A DNA stretch of 64,000 nucleotides from Halomonas eurihalina (GTDB lineage: Bacteria; Pseudomonadota; Gammaproteobacteria; Pseudomonadales; Halomonadaceae): the NCBI RefSeq assembly GCF_008274785.1, contig NZ_VTPU01000010.1, positions 62,001-126,000 on the forward strand. The letters run 5' to 3'. The notes under the pieces were generated by a model. That model had not been told where the DNA came from. It made no database searches and worked only from the letters and a program-made list of their open reading frames with translations. Both the position numbers and the translations under genes were made by a program. Positions 15,686 to 24,755 of this stretch are shown one piece after another (the first letter of the stretch is position 1; every line of letters begins with the position of its first letter).

Positions 15686-16459
15686 TCAATCCCGGACGCC
15701 CACCTCGGCGAGATGCGTATCGATCAGAGCGCGGGAGATGGAATACGACGGTGGCAGCTTGGGCAGTTGCCCGGGCGTGAACCAGGCGGCGTCGCTGATT
15801 TCCACGCCATCGATGCGAATCCGCCGGCTGGCCGCTTCGGCGAAATACCCCAGCATCAGTGAGTGTGGAAACGGCCAGGCCTGGCTCTGGAAATAGCGTA
15901 GCCGTCCCAGCGCCACCCCGACCTCTTCCTCGACCTCGCGACGCACCGCCTCCTCGGCGGATTCGCCGGGCTCGATGAATCCCGCCAGGGTCGAATACCG
16001 GCCGGTGGGAAAGCGCGGGCTCCGCGCCAGCAGCATCGACTCCCCGTGGGTCACCAGGGTAATAATGCACGGCGAGATGCGCGGGTAATTACGCTGACCG
16101 CACTGTGCGCACTGCATGGCGAATTCGCTGTCGAGGCGCGACGACGGCGCCCCGCAGCGGCCGCAGAACCGATGATTGCGCAACCAGGCGCCCACTTGCA
16201 GCGCCGTGGAGACCAGAGAAAACCAGTCGCCGGGCAGTCGGTCCAGCCAATCGCGGCCTTCCAACCAATCATCACCGGCATGTTGTTCCAGGGACAGGCC
16301 CACCGGCTCCCCCCTCCACCAGCAAAGCGGCTGCACATCCGGGTGCCAATGACTCGAAGGCTGCAACGGCCCGCCATCCTGGCCAGGCGCGATACGCCCC
16401 TCGGCGAGCCGGATCAGACGCCCCACCGAAGCATCATGGGGCAGCTCGCGCCTGAGCAT
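15686..16459 (-). CDS. nudC: NAD+ diphosphatase / RNA decapping hydrolase NudC
   Basis: The 257-aa enzyme has the NudC zinc ribbon (Cys99, Cys102, Cys117, Cys120), the Nudix box from about residue 160 to 182 (GFIEPGES...REVEEEVGV), and the NADH-pyrophosphatase signature SQAWPFPHS at 192-200. It cleaves NAD(H) to NMN(H) and AMP and removes NAD caps from RNA. The ATG at 16459 overlaps the dnaQ stop (TGATG), indicating translational coupling. Confidence 0.95.
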   Translation of the reverse strand: MLRRELPHDASVGRLIRLAEGRIAPGQDGGPLQPSSHWHPDVQPLCWWRGEPVGLSLEQHAGDDWLEGRDWLDRLPGDWFSLVSTALQVGAWLRNHRFCGRCGAPSSRLDSEFAMQCAQCGQRNYPRISPCIITLVTHGESMLLARSPRFPTGRYSTLAGFIEPGESAEEAVRREVEEEVGVALGRLRYFQSQAWPFPHSLMLGYFAEAASRRIRIDGVEISDAAWFTPGQLPKLPPSYSISRALIDTHLAEVGVRD

Positions 16460-17226
16460 CAGCGACTCTCTCCCGGCGCTCCGGGCCACCCTTCCAGGCC
16501 GTCCCAGCGGCACTCTCCCGAGGCCTCACGGATGCCGCCCAGCTTGTCGCGATGCGCCTGCCATTCCGCCTCGTCCGGCTGGCGTACGCACAGCTGGCCC
16601 GGCGACAGCGACAGGCGCCGAATCCTCAGGCCGCCACCGTTGTCGCTCTTCACCGCATCATCGCCGGCGGAAGCATCCAGCGACAGTGCGGTCTGCCCCC
16701 CGGTCATCGCCAGATAGACATCGGCAAGGATCTCGGCGTCTAGCAGGGCGCCGTGGAGCACGCGGTGAGCGTTCTGGATCTCGTAACGCTTGCAAAGCGC
16801 ATCCAGGTTGTTGCGCTGGCCGGGGTGCTTGTCCCGGGCCAACTGGAGCGTATCCAGAATGCGGCAATGCTCGGCTACCGGGCCCAGCACCGGCTCCCCG
16901 CGCGCCTTATTGAGCCTGGCGAGTTCGTGATCGATGAAGCCCACATCGAAGGGCGCGTTGTGAATGACCAACTCGGCGCCTTTGATGAAGGCCCAGAAGG
17001 CATCGGCCACCTCGGCGAACACCGGCTCGTCGGCCACCTTCTCGTTGGTGATGCCGTGAACTCCCACGGCCTCGGCCTCGATGTCGCGCTCGGGATTGAT
17101 GTACTGATGATAGGTGTTACCGGTCAATCGACGATTGACCATCTCCACCGCACCAATCTCGATCAGGCGATGGCCTTCGCGAGGATCGATGCCGGTGGTT
17201 TCGGTATCCAGGATGATCTGACGCAT
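16459..17226 (-). CDS. dnaQ: DNA polymerase III epsilon subunit (3'-5' proofreading exonuclease)
   Basis: The 255-aa protein has a DEDDh exonuclease fold: DTETTG at residues 7-12, HNAPFDVGF in motif ExoII, and HGALLDAEILADVYL as ExoIII. The N-terminal two-thirds is the nuclease. The C-terminal tail contains a segment that should bind the alpha subunit (the last about 70 residues are less conserved). I choose ATG 17226; earlier in-frame starts add unrelated sequence that belongs to the rnhA region. It lies downstream of rnhA, 43 bases apart. Confidence 0.96.
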   Translation of the reverse strand: MRQIILDTETTGIDPREGHRLIEIGAVEMVNRRLTGNTYHQYINPERDIEAEAVGVHGITNEKVADEPVFAEVADAFWAFIKGAELVIHNAPFDVGFIDHELARLNKARGEPVLGPVAEHCRILDTLQLARDKHPGQRNNLDALCKRYEIQNAHRVLHGALLDAEILADVYLAMTGGQTALSLDASAGDDAVKSDNGGGLRIRRLSLSPGQLCVRQPDEAEWQAHRDKLGGIREASGECRWDGLEGWPGAPGESR

Positions 17227-17269
17227 GTCGTGTCTCGTGCTCGCTGCTCGGCGTTGTGGAAAGGGCGCC

Positions 17270-17752
17270 TCAGGCGCCGGCCTGCATCTCGTCGATCGCC
17301 TCATTGGCCAGGGCATCGGCCCGTTCATTGCCGGGGTGGCCACTATGCCCCTTGACCCAATGCCACTCGATGCGGTGACGCTGTGTCTGTTCGTGCAGGT
17401 CGCGCCACAACTCGGCATTCTTGACCGGCTTGCGCGCGGCGGTCTTCCAGTCGCGCTTGATCCAGCCGTGTATCCATTCCGTGATACCCCGGCGCAGGTA
17501 TTCGGAATCGGTCCATAGCGCAATCCGGCACGGTCGCTTGAGGGCTCGCAGCGCCATGATGGCAGCCATCAATTCCATGCGATTGTTGGTGGTCTTGGCT
17601 TCCGCACCCTTCAGAGCCTTTTCGTGCTCACCGCTGAGCAGCAAGGCTCCCCAGCCACCCGGTCCCGGATTGCCTCGACAGGCCCCGTCGGTATAGATCG
17701 TCACATCGTTCAATGCCACCTGGGGCGGTTCGTCATTCACCCTCTCATTCAC
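17270..17752 (-). CDS. rnhA: Ribonuclease HI
   Basis: The 160-aa enzyme has the RNase H active site: Asp22 in [16 protein letters not shown], Glu60 in NNRMELMA, Asp82 in WTDSEY, and a late Asp in [10 protein letters not shown]. It degrades the RNA strand of RNA-DNA hybrids. It starts at GTG 17752, with AAGGTG about 8 nt upstream, and overlaps the upstream methyltransferase gene by 8 bases. The yafS-rnhA-dnaQ order is the same as in E. coli. Confidence 0.96.
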   Translation of the reverse strand: MNERVNDEPPQVALNDVTIYTDGACRGNPGPGGWGALLLSGEHEKALKGAEAKTTNNRMELMAAIMALRALKRPCRIALWTDSEYLRRGITEWIHGWIKRDWKTAARKPVKNAELWRDLHEQTQRHRIEWHWVKGHSGHPGNERADALANEAIDEMQAGA

Positions 17753-18521
17753 CCTCGGTCACCTTCTTGTCCGATTGTCGCCCGATTCGCGTGGCGCCAC
17801 CCAGGGCGGAGCCCGGTAGCGACGGTGCAAAGGACATCTTCCCGCGCCGCGGCTGGGCCAGTTGGGAGCGGCGCCGGGCATGGATCATGTAGCCGTCGCT
17901 CAGCGGCAGGTTATGCCGCCGCCCGACGGTCTCCAGCACGGCATTGCGCGCCAGCCCGCCGGGCAGTCGAAAGCCGCAGTAGTCTACCCGTTGCGTCTCG
18001 AAGTCGACAAACGTCAACCAGTCGCGTAAACGAGCCGGACTGCGCCAGCGGCCCTTGCCAGGAAAGTAGCGGCGCCGCTCGGGCCACAGCCGGGACCACC
18101 CCGCGATGCCGAACGGCGACCAGCCGAACAACACCAGGTGCCCCTCATCCGCCGTGACCCTCGCCGCCTCCTGCAGCACATGATGAGGGTTCGGCAACAC
18201 TTCCAGCAGATGATGCACGACCACCAGGTTCAGGCAGCCATCGGGCAATGGCAGGGCATCGGGGGGACACACCAAGGTCGATGGCGACTCGACGAGCGCC
18301 TCCGTTGGCGCCCAGCGTATAGAGTGATGCACCGGACACATGTCCGTCAGCACGGGGGCAAAGCCGAGCTCCAGAGCATGAGGACCAAACCAGCGCTCGC
18401 ACAATGGCCCGATGCAGGCTCGCTCGGCTCGCCAGACGGCCTGACCCGAGGCGCTGGCCCAGTAGCGGCGCCCTTCATTGGCCAATCGCGCCAGTGCCAT
18501 CGCCTCCTGCTCATTTGACAT
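17745..18521 (-). CDS. SAM-dependent methyltransferase-like protein (YafS position)
   Basis: The 258-aa protein has a Methyltransf_11-type core, with [30 protein letters not shown] around residues 90-120 as motifs II-III. The glycine-rich SAM loop is poorly preserved, so activity is uncertain. It sits where E. coli has yafS, between gloB and rnhA, and I infer it is the YafS homologue. The C-terminal tail of about 30 residues is basic and likely disordered. Confidence 0.85.
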   Translation of the reverse strand: MSNEQEAMALARLANEGRRYWASASGQAVWRAERACIGPLCERWFGPHALELGFAPVLTDMCPVHHSIRWAPTEALVESPSTLVCPPDALPLPDGCLNLVVVHHLLEVLPNPHHVLQEAARVTADEGHLVLFGWSPFGIAGWSRLWPERRRYFPGKGRWRSPARLRDWLTFVDFETQRVDYCGFRLPGGLARNAVLETVGRRHNLPLSDGYMIHARRRSQLAQPRRGKMSFAPSLPGSALGGATRIGRQSDKKVTEGE

Positions 18522-18622
18522 GATCCGCTCTTCTCTCCACAGTTTGTACTTTTTGCGATTTGCCTCGGATCAGGCGCTCTCGACACCGTCGAGCCTGGTC
18601 AAGGCGCGAGGATAACGAGTTC

Positions 18623-19390
18623 ATGTTGAGCGTGACACCCATTCCAGCCTTCAGCGACAACTATATCTGGCTATTGCGTCAGGATACGAGCGACAGCGTC
18701 TGCGTGGTCGACCCTGGCGATGCGGCTCCGGTAATCGAGTGGTTGGAACGCGAGGGACTCACGCTTGGCACGATCCTGATCACCCACCACCATCCCGACC
18801 ATACCGGCGGACTGGCGGAGCTGATCCAGCGTTACTCTCCCCGGGTCATCGGCCCTCACAACCCGGCGATCACCGGCATCGATGAACGCGTCGGCGATGG
18901 TGACGAAATCCGGGTCATGGGACGCCTGTTCGAGGTCCTGGAACTGCCCGGCCACACCCTCGACCATATCGCCTTCTTCACCGCTGGTATACCGCCTCTG
19001 CTGTTCAGCGGGGATGTGCTGTTCAGCGCCGGCTGCGGGCGCCTGTTCGAAGGCTCGCCGGAGCAAATGCATCAGTCCCTTTCGCGCCTCGAGAGCTTGC
19101 CCGAAGAAGCCCTGGTATTCGCCGCCCATGAGTACACGCTGGCCAACCTGCGATTCGCCAAGGCCGCCGACCCGGGCAACAAGAGCGTGATCGAAGCTGA
19201 AAATGAATGCCTGCGCGCCAGAGAGCTCGAGCGTCCCACGCTGCCCAGCACTCTGGGCCGGGAGCGTCGCATCAACCCCTTCCTGCGCTGCGGCGAGGAC
19301 GGAGTCCGCCAGGCCGCAGCAGCGCATGGCGACACTGATACTGAACTGGCGACCTTCACCACCTTGCGCGCCTGGAAAGATTCCTTCTGA
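18623..19390 (+). CDS. gloB: Hydroxyacylglutathione hydrolase (glyoxalase II)
   Basis: The 255-aa enzyme has the glyoxalase II metal motif THHHPDH (residues 54-60), a LPGHTLDHIAFF His site near residue 112, FSGDVLFSAGCGR near 132, and HEYTLANLRFA plus a C-terminal substrate domain with NPFLRC. It hydrolyses S-lactoylglutathione to lactate and glutathione. ATG 18623 gives the standard N-terminus. It is divergent from the yafS-type gene and followed by mltD, the same layout as in E. coli. Confidence 0.96.
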   Translation: MLSVTPIPAFSDNYIWLLRQDTSDSVCVVDPGDAAPVIEWLEREGLTLGTILITHHHPDHTGGLAELIQRYSPRVIGPHNPAITGIDERVGDGDEIRVMGRLFEVLELPGHTLDHIAFFTAGIPPLLFSGDVLFSAGCGRLFEGSPEQMHQSLSRLESLPEEALVFAAHEYTLANLRFAKAADPGNKSVIEAENECLRARELERPTLPSTLGRERRINPFLRCGEDGVRQAAAAHGDTDTELATFTTLRAWKDSF

Positions 19391-19469
19391 GTACCCCTGT
19401 TGAAAAAGACCGCTGGACGACCGGCTCAACACCACGCGTGCCGAGCCCCGGCGCCCCGGAGACCCTTGC

Positions 19470-20681
19470 ATGACCTACCACACGATGCGACGACGCCTGT
19501 TCGGATTCGCCAGTTCTCTGAGCCTGCTCGGCGCCCTGCTGACCACCGCTCCCTACAGCCTGGACAGCCAAGCCGCCACCTTGCCTGCCGAGCGCACCTC
19601 GCTCGGCGGCGCTTCGCAGAATGATGCCGCCCTGACCCGCACCCACTCGCGATCGCTGGCCACCTTCTGGGGAGCTCTCGATCTCCAGCCCAAGGATGCC
19701 TGGAAGCGCCTGCGTGCCAGCTTCGAATGGAATGACCAATGGCGTGCCGATGCCGGCCACGCCAGGGTCCAGCACTGGATCGACGAGTATCGCTCGAACC
19801 CGGGCAATATCGCCGAGATCACCGAACGTGCCCGCCCCTGGTTGACCTGGATCATCCAGCAGGTCGAAGCTCGCGGACTCCCTGGCGAGATCGCCCTGAT
19901 CCCCTTTGTCGAAAGCTCCTTCGACCCCGAAGCCCGCAGTCACTTCGGTGCTGCCGGCCTGTGGCAGATCATGCCGCGCACCGCAGAGGCTCTTGGCCTC
20001 AGGCGCAGCAACGCCTGGGATGGTCGCCTCGACGTCGTGCGCTCAACAGACGCCGCCCTGGACTACATCGAGATGCAGGCCGACCAGTGGTACGAAGGGG
20101 ATATCGAACTGTCCCTGGCCGCCTACAACGCTGGTGCCGGCACGGTCAACCAGGCCCTCCGCGTCGCCCAGTCACAGGGCAAGGTCGGTGAATACTGGGA
20201 CCTGAACCTACCATCGGAAACCATGGACTACGTCCCCAAGTTGCTGGCTATCGCTGCGATCATCGCCGAACCCGAGAGCTATGGGGTCAAGCTTCCCGAT
20301 ATCGAGGGAGGACCGGCCTTCGCCCAGGTGCCGGTGAGCCGCCGGGTGACCTTGAGCGAGGCCGCGCGGCTGGCCGGCGTATCCGAACAGCGCCTGGCCG
20401 AGCTCAACCCGGGACTTCGCGCCAAAGTCGCGCATCCTGGCCAGGTCGACGATCTGCTGGTGCCGATGGGACACGCCCAGCGCCTCGTGGCCGCCCTCGG
20501 GACTTCACCAATGAACGATGCCAATGGCACCACCGACATTCATGTAGTCCAGCGCGGTGACACCTTGTCTTCCATCGCCTCCAGGCATGCTGTGGCGGCC
20601 ACGGATCTCGCTCGCTGGAACGGCCTGGACCGCCCCGACGCTTTACAACCGGGGCAGCAACTGACACTTTCCGGTAGTTAA
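19470..20681 (+). CDS. mltD: Membrane-bound lytic murein transglycosylase D
   Basis: The 403-aa protein has a signal sequence (residues 1-35), a lytic transglycosylase domain with catalytic Glu148 in FVESSFDPEARS and GAAGLWQIMP, and two C-terminal LysM modules (about 303-345 and 353-400, the second QRGDTLSSIASRH). It cleaves glycan strands to 1,6-anhydromuropeptides in the periplasm. No clear lipobox is seen, so it may be soluble or signal-anchored. The products are the kind of peptide the downstream Yej system could help recycle. Confidence 0.93.
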   Translation: MTYHTMRRRLFGFASSLSLLGALLTTAPYSLDSQAATLPAERTSLGGASQNDAALTRTHSRSLATFWGALDLQPKDAWKRLRASFEWNDQWRADAGHARVQHWIDEYRSNPGNIAEITERARPWLTWIIQQVEARGLPGEIALIPFVESSFDPEARSHFGAAGLWQIMPRTAEALGLRRSNAWDGRLDVVRSTDAALDYIEMQADQWYEGDIELSLAAYNAGAGTVNQALRVAQSQGKVGEYWDLNLPSETMDYVPKLLAIAAIIAEPESYGVKLPDIEGGPAFAQVPVSRRVTLSEAARLAGVSEQRLAELNPGLRAKVAHPGQVDDLLVPMGHAQRLVAALGTSPMNDANGTTDIHVVQRGDTLSSIASRHAVAATDLARWNGLDRPDALQPGQQLTLSGS

Positions 20682-20736
20682 CACTGAAGCGCGCCACGTC
20701 GAGCGCGCTCTTGACGCTGGGAATGGAACTTCACCG

Positions 20737-22554
20737 ATGTTGCGATTGCTCCTGCTACTGGCGACCCTGGCCAGTTTCCCCGTGCTGGCCGCCGATCCTG
20801 GCGAAGTCCCCACTCGGCACGCGCTCGCCCTCTACGACGAGCCGGCGCTGGGTGAGGATTTCAGCCACTTTCCCCATACCGACCCGAATGCCCCTGTCGG
20901 CGGAACCCTGTCCCGCGCCGCCACCGGCAGCAACTTCGACTCGACCAACCCCTATATTATCCAGGGCACGCCGGCCGCCGGGCTCAGCAATATCTACGAC
21001 ACCCTGCTGGTCAGCAATCCGAACGAGCCGTTCACCATGTACGGCCTCCTGGCTTCCGGTATCCGTCTCGATCCGCAAAGGCACTGGGTGGAGTTCGACC
21101 TCAACCCCCAGGCGCGTTTCCACGACGGCACGCCAGTCACCGCCGAAGACGTCATCTTCAGCTTCGAGACACTCACCGAGCACGGCCAACCCTTCTATGG
21201 CGCCTACTACGCCGGCGTGACCGATGTCCACGCCGTAGACGAGGACACCGTGCATTTCGACCTGGCCGACAGCGAGTCCCGCGAGCTGCCGCTGATTCTC
21301 GGCCAGCTGCCGGTACTGCCCGCCCACTATTGGCAGGAGCGCGACTTCACCCAGCCCACCCAGGATGCCCTGCTCGGCTCGGGGCCTTATCGAATCGCTG
21401 AAGTCGACCCCGGCCACCGCATCGTCTATGAGCGAGTCGACGACTACTGGGGCCAGGACCTCCCCGTCAATCGCGGCCGCCACAATATCGGTCGGCTCGT
21501 CTTCGACTATTACCGCGACGCTTCCGTGGCCATGGAAGCCTTCAAGGCCGGCAACCTCGACCTGCGAATCGGCTCCTCGGCCCGCAACTGGGCGACCGGC
21601 TATGACTTCCCCGCCGTCGATGCCGGCTTCATCAAGCGCCTGGAAATCCCCGACGGCCAGCCCGCAGGCATGCAGGCCTACGTCATCAACCTCCGGCGAG
21701 ACAAGTTCCAGGACGTGCGCCTTCGCGAGGCCCTGAACCTCGCCTTCGACTTCGACTGGCTCAACAAGAACCTCTTCTATGGCGCCTATCAGCGCACTCA
21801 CAGTTACTTCGCCAACTCCGAAATGGCCGCAGAGGGGCTGCCCAGTGACGCGGAGCTGGCACTGCTCGAGCCCCATCGCGATGCCCTGCCCGAGCGCGTC
21901 TTCGATTCGCCCCTGCCCATCGGCATGCCCGAAGCGCCTCGTGCCCGCCTTCAGCGCGCCCATGAGCTGCTGACCGAGGCCGGCTACACCTATCGAGACG
22001 GCCAGTTGATCACGCCGAACGGCGAGCCCCTGCGACTCGAGGTACTTCTGCACGACACTCGCTTCGAGCGCATCGTGCAACCCTTGCTGCGCAACCTGAA
22101 ACGGCTGGGTATCCAAGGCAAGATCCGCGTCGTCGATGTCAGCCAGTACCTCAACCGCCGAGGCAACTTCGACTTCGACATCATCGTCGGCAGCTTTCCG
22201 CAATCGGCGAACCCCGGCAACGAACAACGCGACTTCTGGGGCAGCAAGTACGCCAACGCCCCGCAGAGCCGTAACCTCATCGGACTCGAGAGCCCGGTCG
22301 TCGACGACCTGGTGGAACGGCTGATCGCCGCCGATACGCGTGCCGAGCTCGATACCGCCGCCCGGGCACTGGATCGCGTCCTTCGCTGGGGCTTCTACGT
22401 GATTCCCCAGTGGCACCTGCCGGCGACTCGAGTGGCGTTCTGGGACAAGCTCGGCTGGAAGGAACCCTTCCCGGAGTACGGCCTGGACCTGGATGCCTGG
22501 TGGATCGACCCGCAGCGTGCCGGCGAAGTCGAAGCCCGTCAGAACGGCGGTTAG
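20737..22554 (+). CDS. yejA: Peptide ABC transporter substrate-binding protein (YejA type)
   Basis: The 605-aa protein has a signal peptide (cleavage near VLAADPGE, about residue 18) and a family 5 solute-binding fold. It carries the YejA-branch opening HALALYDEPALGEDFSHFPHTDPNAPVGG and the late GFYVIPQWHLPATRVAFWDK motif. It delivers oligopeptides to the permease encoded next. Its operon with yejB, yejE and yejF is complete in this window. Confidence 0.95.
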   Translation: MLRLLLLLATLASFPVLAADPGEVPTRHALALYDEPALGEDFSHFPHTDPNAPVGGTLSRAATGSNFDSTNPYIIQGTPAAGLSNIYDTLLVSNPNEPFTMYGLLASGIRLDPQRHWVEFDLNPQARFHDGTPVTAEDVIFSFETLTEHGQPFYGAYYAGVTDVHAVDEDTVHFDLADSESRELPLILGQLPVLPAHYWQERDFTQPTQDALLGSGPYRIAEVDPGHRIVYERVDDYWGQDLPVNRGRHNIGRLVFDYYRDASVAMEAFKAGNLDLRIGSSARNWATGYDFPAVDAGFIKRLEIPDGQPAGMQAYVINLRRDKFQDVRLREALNLAFDFDWLNKNLFYGAYQRTHSYFANSEMAAEGLPSDAELALLEPHRDALPERVFDSPLPIGMPEAPRARLQRAHELLTEAGYTYRDGQLITPNGEPLRLEVLLHDTRFERIVQPLLRNLKRLGIQGKIRVVDVSQYLNRRGNFDFDIIVGSFPQSANPGNEQRDFWGSKYANAPQSRNLIGLESPVVDDLVERLIAADTRAELDTAARALDRVLRWGFYVIPQWHLPATRVAFWDKLGWKEPFPEYGLDLDAWWIDPQRAGEVEARQNGG

Positions 22555-22596
22555 ACTGTCAGCCAGATTCGTCCATCACGCCCTTGAGGAGCCGCC

Positions 22597-23670
22597 GTGG
22601 CCGCCTATACCCTGCGCCGCCTGTTGCTGATGATTCCCACACTGCTGGGGATCCTGCTGCTCAACTTCATCATCGTCCAGGCCGCCCCGGGCGGTCCCAT
22701 CGATCAGATGCTGGCGCGCTTCGAGGGGCTGTCCTCGCAATCCAGTACCCGCCTCGAAGGCGATGGCGGCGAAATCGCCTCGGGCGATGACTCCCGCGGC
22801 AGTCGCGGCATACCGCCGCAATTCATCGAACGCCTGGAGACCCAATTCGGTTTCGACAAGCCGGCACCGGAGCGCTTTCTCGACATGCTCGTCGACTACG
22901 CCACCTTCGACCTCGGCGAGAGCTTCTTCCGCGGCAAGGCCGTCACGACCCTGATCCTCGAACGCCTGCCAGTCTCGATCTCGCTGGGTCTGTGGACCAC
23001 GCTGCTGGTCTATCTGATCTCGATACCGCTGGGCATTCGCAAGGCCCTGGTGCATGGCTCGCGCTTCGATATCTGGACCTCGGGACTGGTCATCGTCGGC
23101 TACGCCATTCCCGGCTTCCTGTTCGCCATTCTGCTGATCGTGCTGTTCGCCGGCGGCAGCTACTGGGATGTCTTCCCGCTACGCGGCCTGACCTCGCCGG
23201 ATTTCCCCGAACTCTCGACCTGGGGCAAGGTGAAGGACTATTTCTGGCATATCAGCCTACCGGTCGCCGCCTCGGCCATCGGCAGCTTCGCCACCCTGAC
23301 CATGCTGACCAAGAACAGCTTTCTCGACGAGATCCACAAGCAATACGTGCTCACCGCCCGCGCCAAGGGCGCCAGTGACCGCCGTGTGCTCTATGGCCAT
23401 GTCTTCCGCAATGCCATGCTGATCATCATCGCCGGCCTGCCTTCGGCATTGATTGGCATCTTCTTCACCGGCGCGTTGCTGATCGAGGTCATCTTCTCCC
23501 TGAACGGCCTGGGCCTGCTCGGCTTCGAAGCCGTCATGCAGCGCGACTATCCGGTGATCTTCGGCACGCTCTATCTCTACACCCTGATCGGTTTGATCCT
23601 GAAACTGATATCGGATCTGACCTATGTCTGGGTCGATCCCCGCATCGATTTCGAGACCCGGGAGTCCTGA
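22597..23670 (+). CDS. yejB: Peptide ABC transporter permease YejB
   Basis: The 357-aa permease has an N-terminal span, a long periplasmic loop (residues about 30-120) and five further spans with the family EAA motif [21 protein letters not shown] around residue 250. It starts at GTG 22597, with TTGAGGAG upstream. It pairs with YejE; the two genes are 2 bases apart. Confidence 0.95.
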   Translation: MAAYTLRRLLLMIPTLLGILLLNFIIVQAAPGGPIDQMLARFEGLSSQSSTRLEGDGGEIASGDDSRGSRGIPPQFIERLETQFGFDKPAPERFLDMLVDYATFDLGESFFRGKAVTTLILERLPVSISLGLWTTLLVYLISIPLGIRKALVHGSRFDIWTSGLVIVGYAIPGFLFAILLIVLFAGGSYWDVFPLRGLTSPDFPELSTWGKVKDYFWHISLPVAASAIGSFATLTMLTKNSFLDEIHKQYVLTARAKGASDRRVLYGHVFRNAMLIIIAGLPSALIGIFFTGALLIEVIFSLNGLGLLGFEAVMQRDYPVIFGTLYLYTLIGLILKLISDLTYVWVDPRIDFETRES

Positions 23671-23672
23671 TC

Positions 23673-24755
23673 ATGACACATGCCGCCAAGTCTCGCTTGT
23701 CTCCCATCACTCGCCGCCGGCTCGAGGTCTTTCGGCAGAATCGCCGTGCCAGGTTCTCGCTCTGGCTATTCCTGGCGCTGTTTGTGATCAGCCTCGGCGC
23801 CGAGCTGGCGGCCAACGACAAGCCCCTGCTGATGCAGTATCAAGGCGACTGGTATGTGCCGGTGCTGATCGATTACCCCGATACCGAATTCGGCGGTTTC
23901 CTGCCCACGCCGGCGGACTATCGCGATCCCTTCACCCGGGACGCCATCGAGGCCGACGGCTGGATGCTCTGGGCGCCGATTCCCTATGCCTACGACACCC
24001 TGGACATGACGCTGCGTCACCCCGCGCCGTCGCCACCGGACGGCGAGCACTGGCTGGGCACCGACGATCAGGGCCGAGACGTCCTGGCGCGGGTGATCTA
24101 CGGTTTCCGCCTGTCGGTGATCTTCGCGCTAGTGCTCACCGCCGGCTCCATGGCGCTCGGTGTGCTGATCGGCGGCGTTCAGGGGTATTTCGGTGGCAAG
24201 ATCGACCTGGTCGGACAACGCCTGACCGAGATATGGTCAGGCCTGCCGGTGCTGTTTTTGTTGATCATCCTGGCCAGCATGGTCGAGCCCAACTTGTGGT
24301 GGCTGCTCGGCATCATGCTGCTGTTCTCCTGGCTGGGGTTGGTCGACGTGGTGCGCGCCGAGTTCCTGCGCGCTCGCAATCTCGAGTATGTGCGCGCCGC
24401 CCGCGCCATGGGACTGCCCTCACGGCTGATCATGTGGCGCCATGTACTACCCAATGCCATGGTCGCCACCCTGACCTTCATTCCCTTCCTGTTCACCGGC
24501 GGAATCACCACCCTGACCGCTCTGGATTTCCTCGGCTTCGGCCTGCCGCCGGGCTCGCCTTCACTGGGTGAACTCGTCGCCCAGGGCAAGAACAATCTCC
24601 AGGCCCCCTGGCTCGGTATCACGGCCTTCATGACCCTGTCGATCATGCTCTCGCTGCTGGTGTTCATCGGCGAGGGGCTACGGGACGCCTTCGACCCGCG
24701 CCACATCCAGCATGCCGCCACCGGCACCGCCCCGAGGATTCCGCACCATGCCTGA
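23673..24755 (+). CDS. yejE: Peptide ABC transporter permease YejE
   Basis: The 360-aa permease has an N-terminal span near residues 25-45, a large soluble segment with the YejE landmark LGTDDQGRDVLARVIYG (about residue 128), and five further spans with the EAA loop VRAARAMGLPSRLIMWRHVLPNA. GGGAG lies 8 nt before the ATG. It overlaps yejF by 8 bases. Confidence 0.95.
   Translation: MTHAAKSRLSPITRRRLEVFRQNRRARFSLWLFLALFVISLGAELAANDKPLLMQYQGDWYVPVLIDYPDTEFGGFLPTPADYRDPFTRDAIEADGWMLWAPIPYAYDTLDMTLRHPAPSPPDGEHWLGTDDQGRDVLARVIYGFRLSVIFALVLTAGSMALGVLIGGVQGYFGGKIDLVGQRLTEIWSGLPVLFLLIILASMVEPNLWWLLGIMLLFSWLGLVDVVRAEFLRARNLEYVRAARAMGLPSRLIMWRHVLPNAMVATLTFIPFLFTGGITTLTALDFLGFGLPPGSPSLGELVAQGKNNLQAPWLGITAFMTLSIMLSLLVFIGEGLRDAFDPRHIQHAATGTAPRIPHHA

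Noticed and set aside
20755..22416. 553-aa minus-strand frame opposite yejA
   Set aside because: Gly/Val/Glu-rich shadow without a ribosome binding site; yejA is full-length with its operon.
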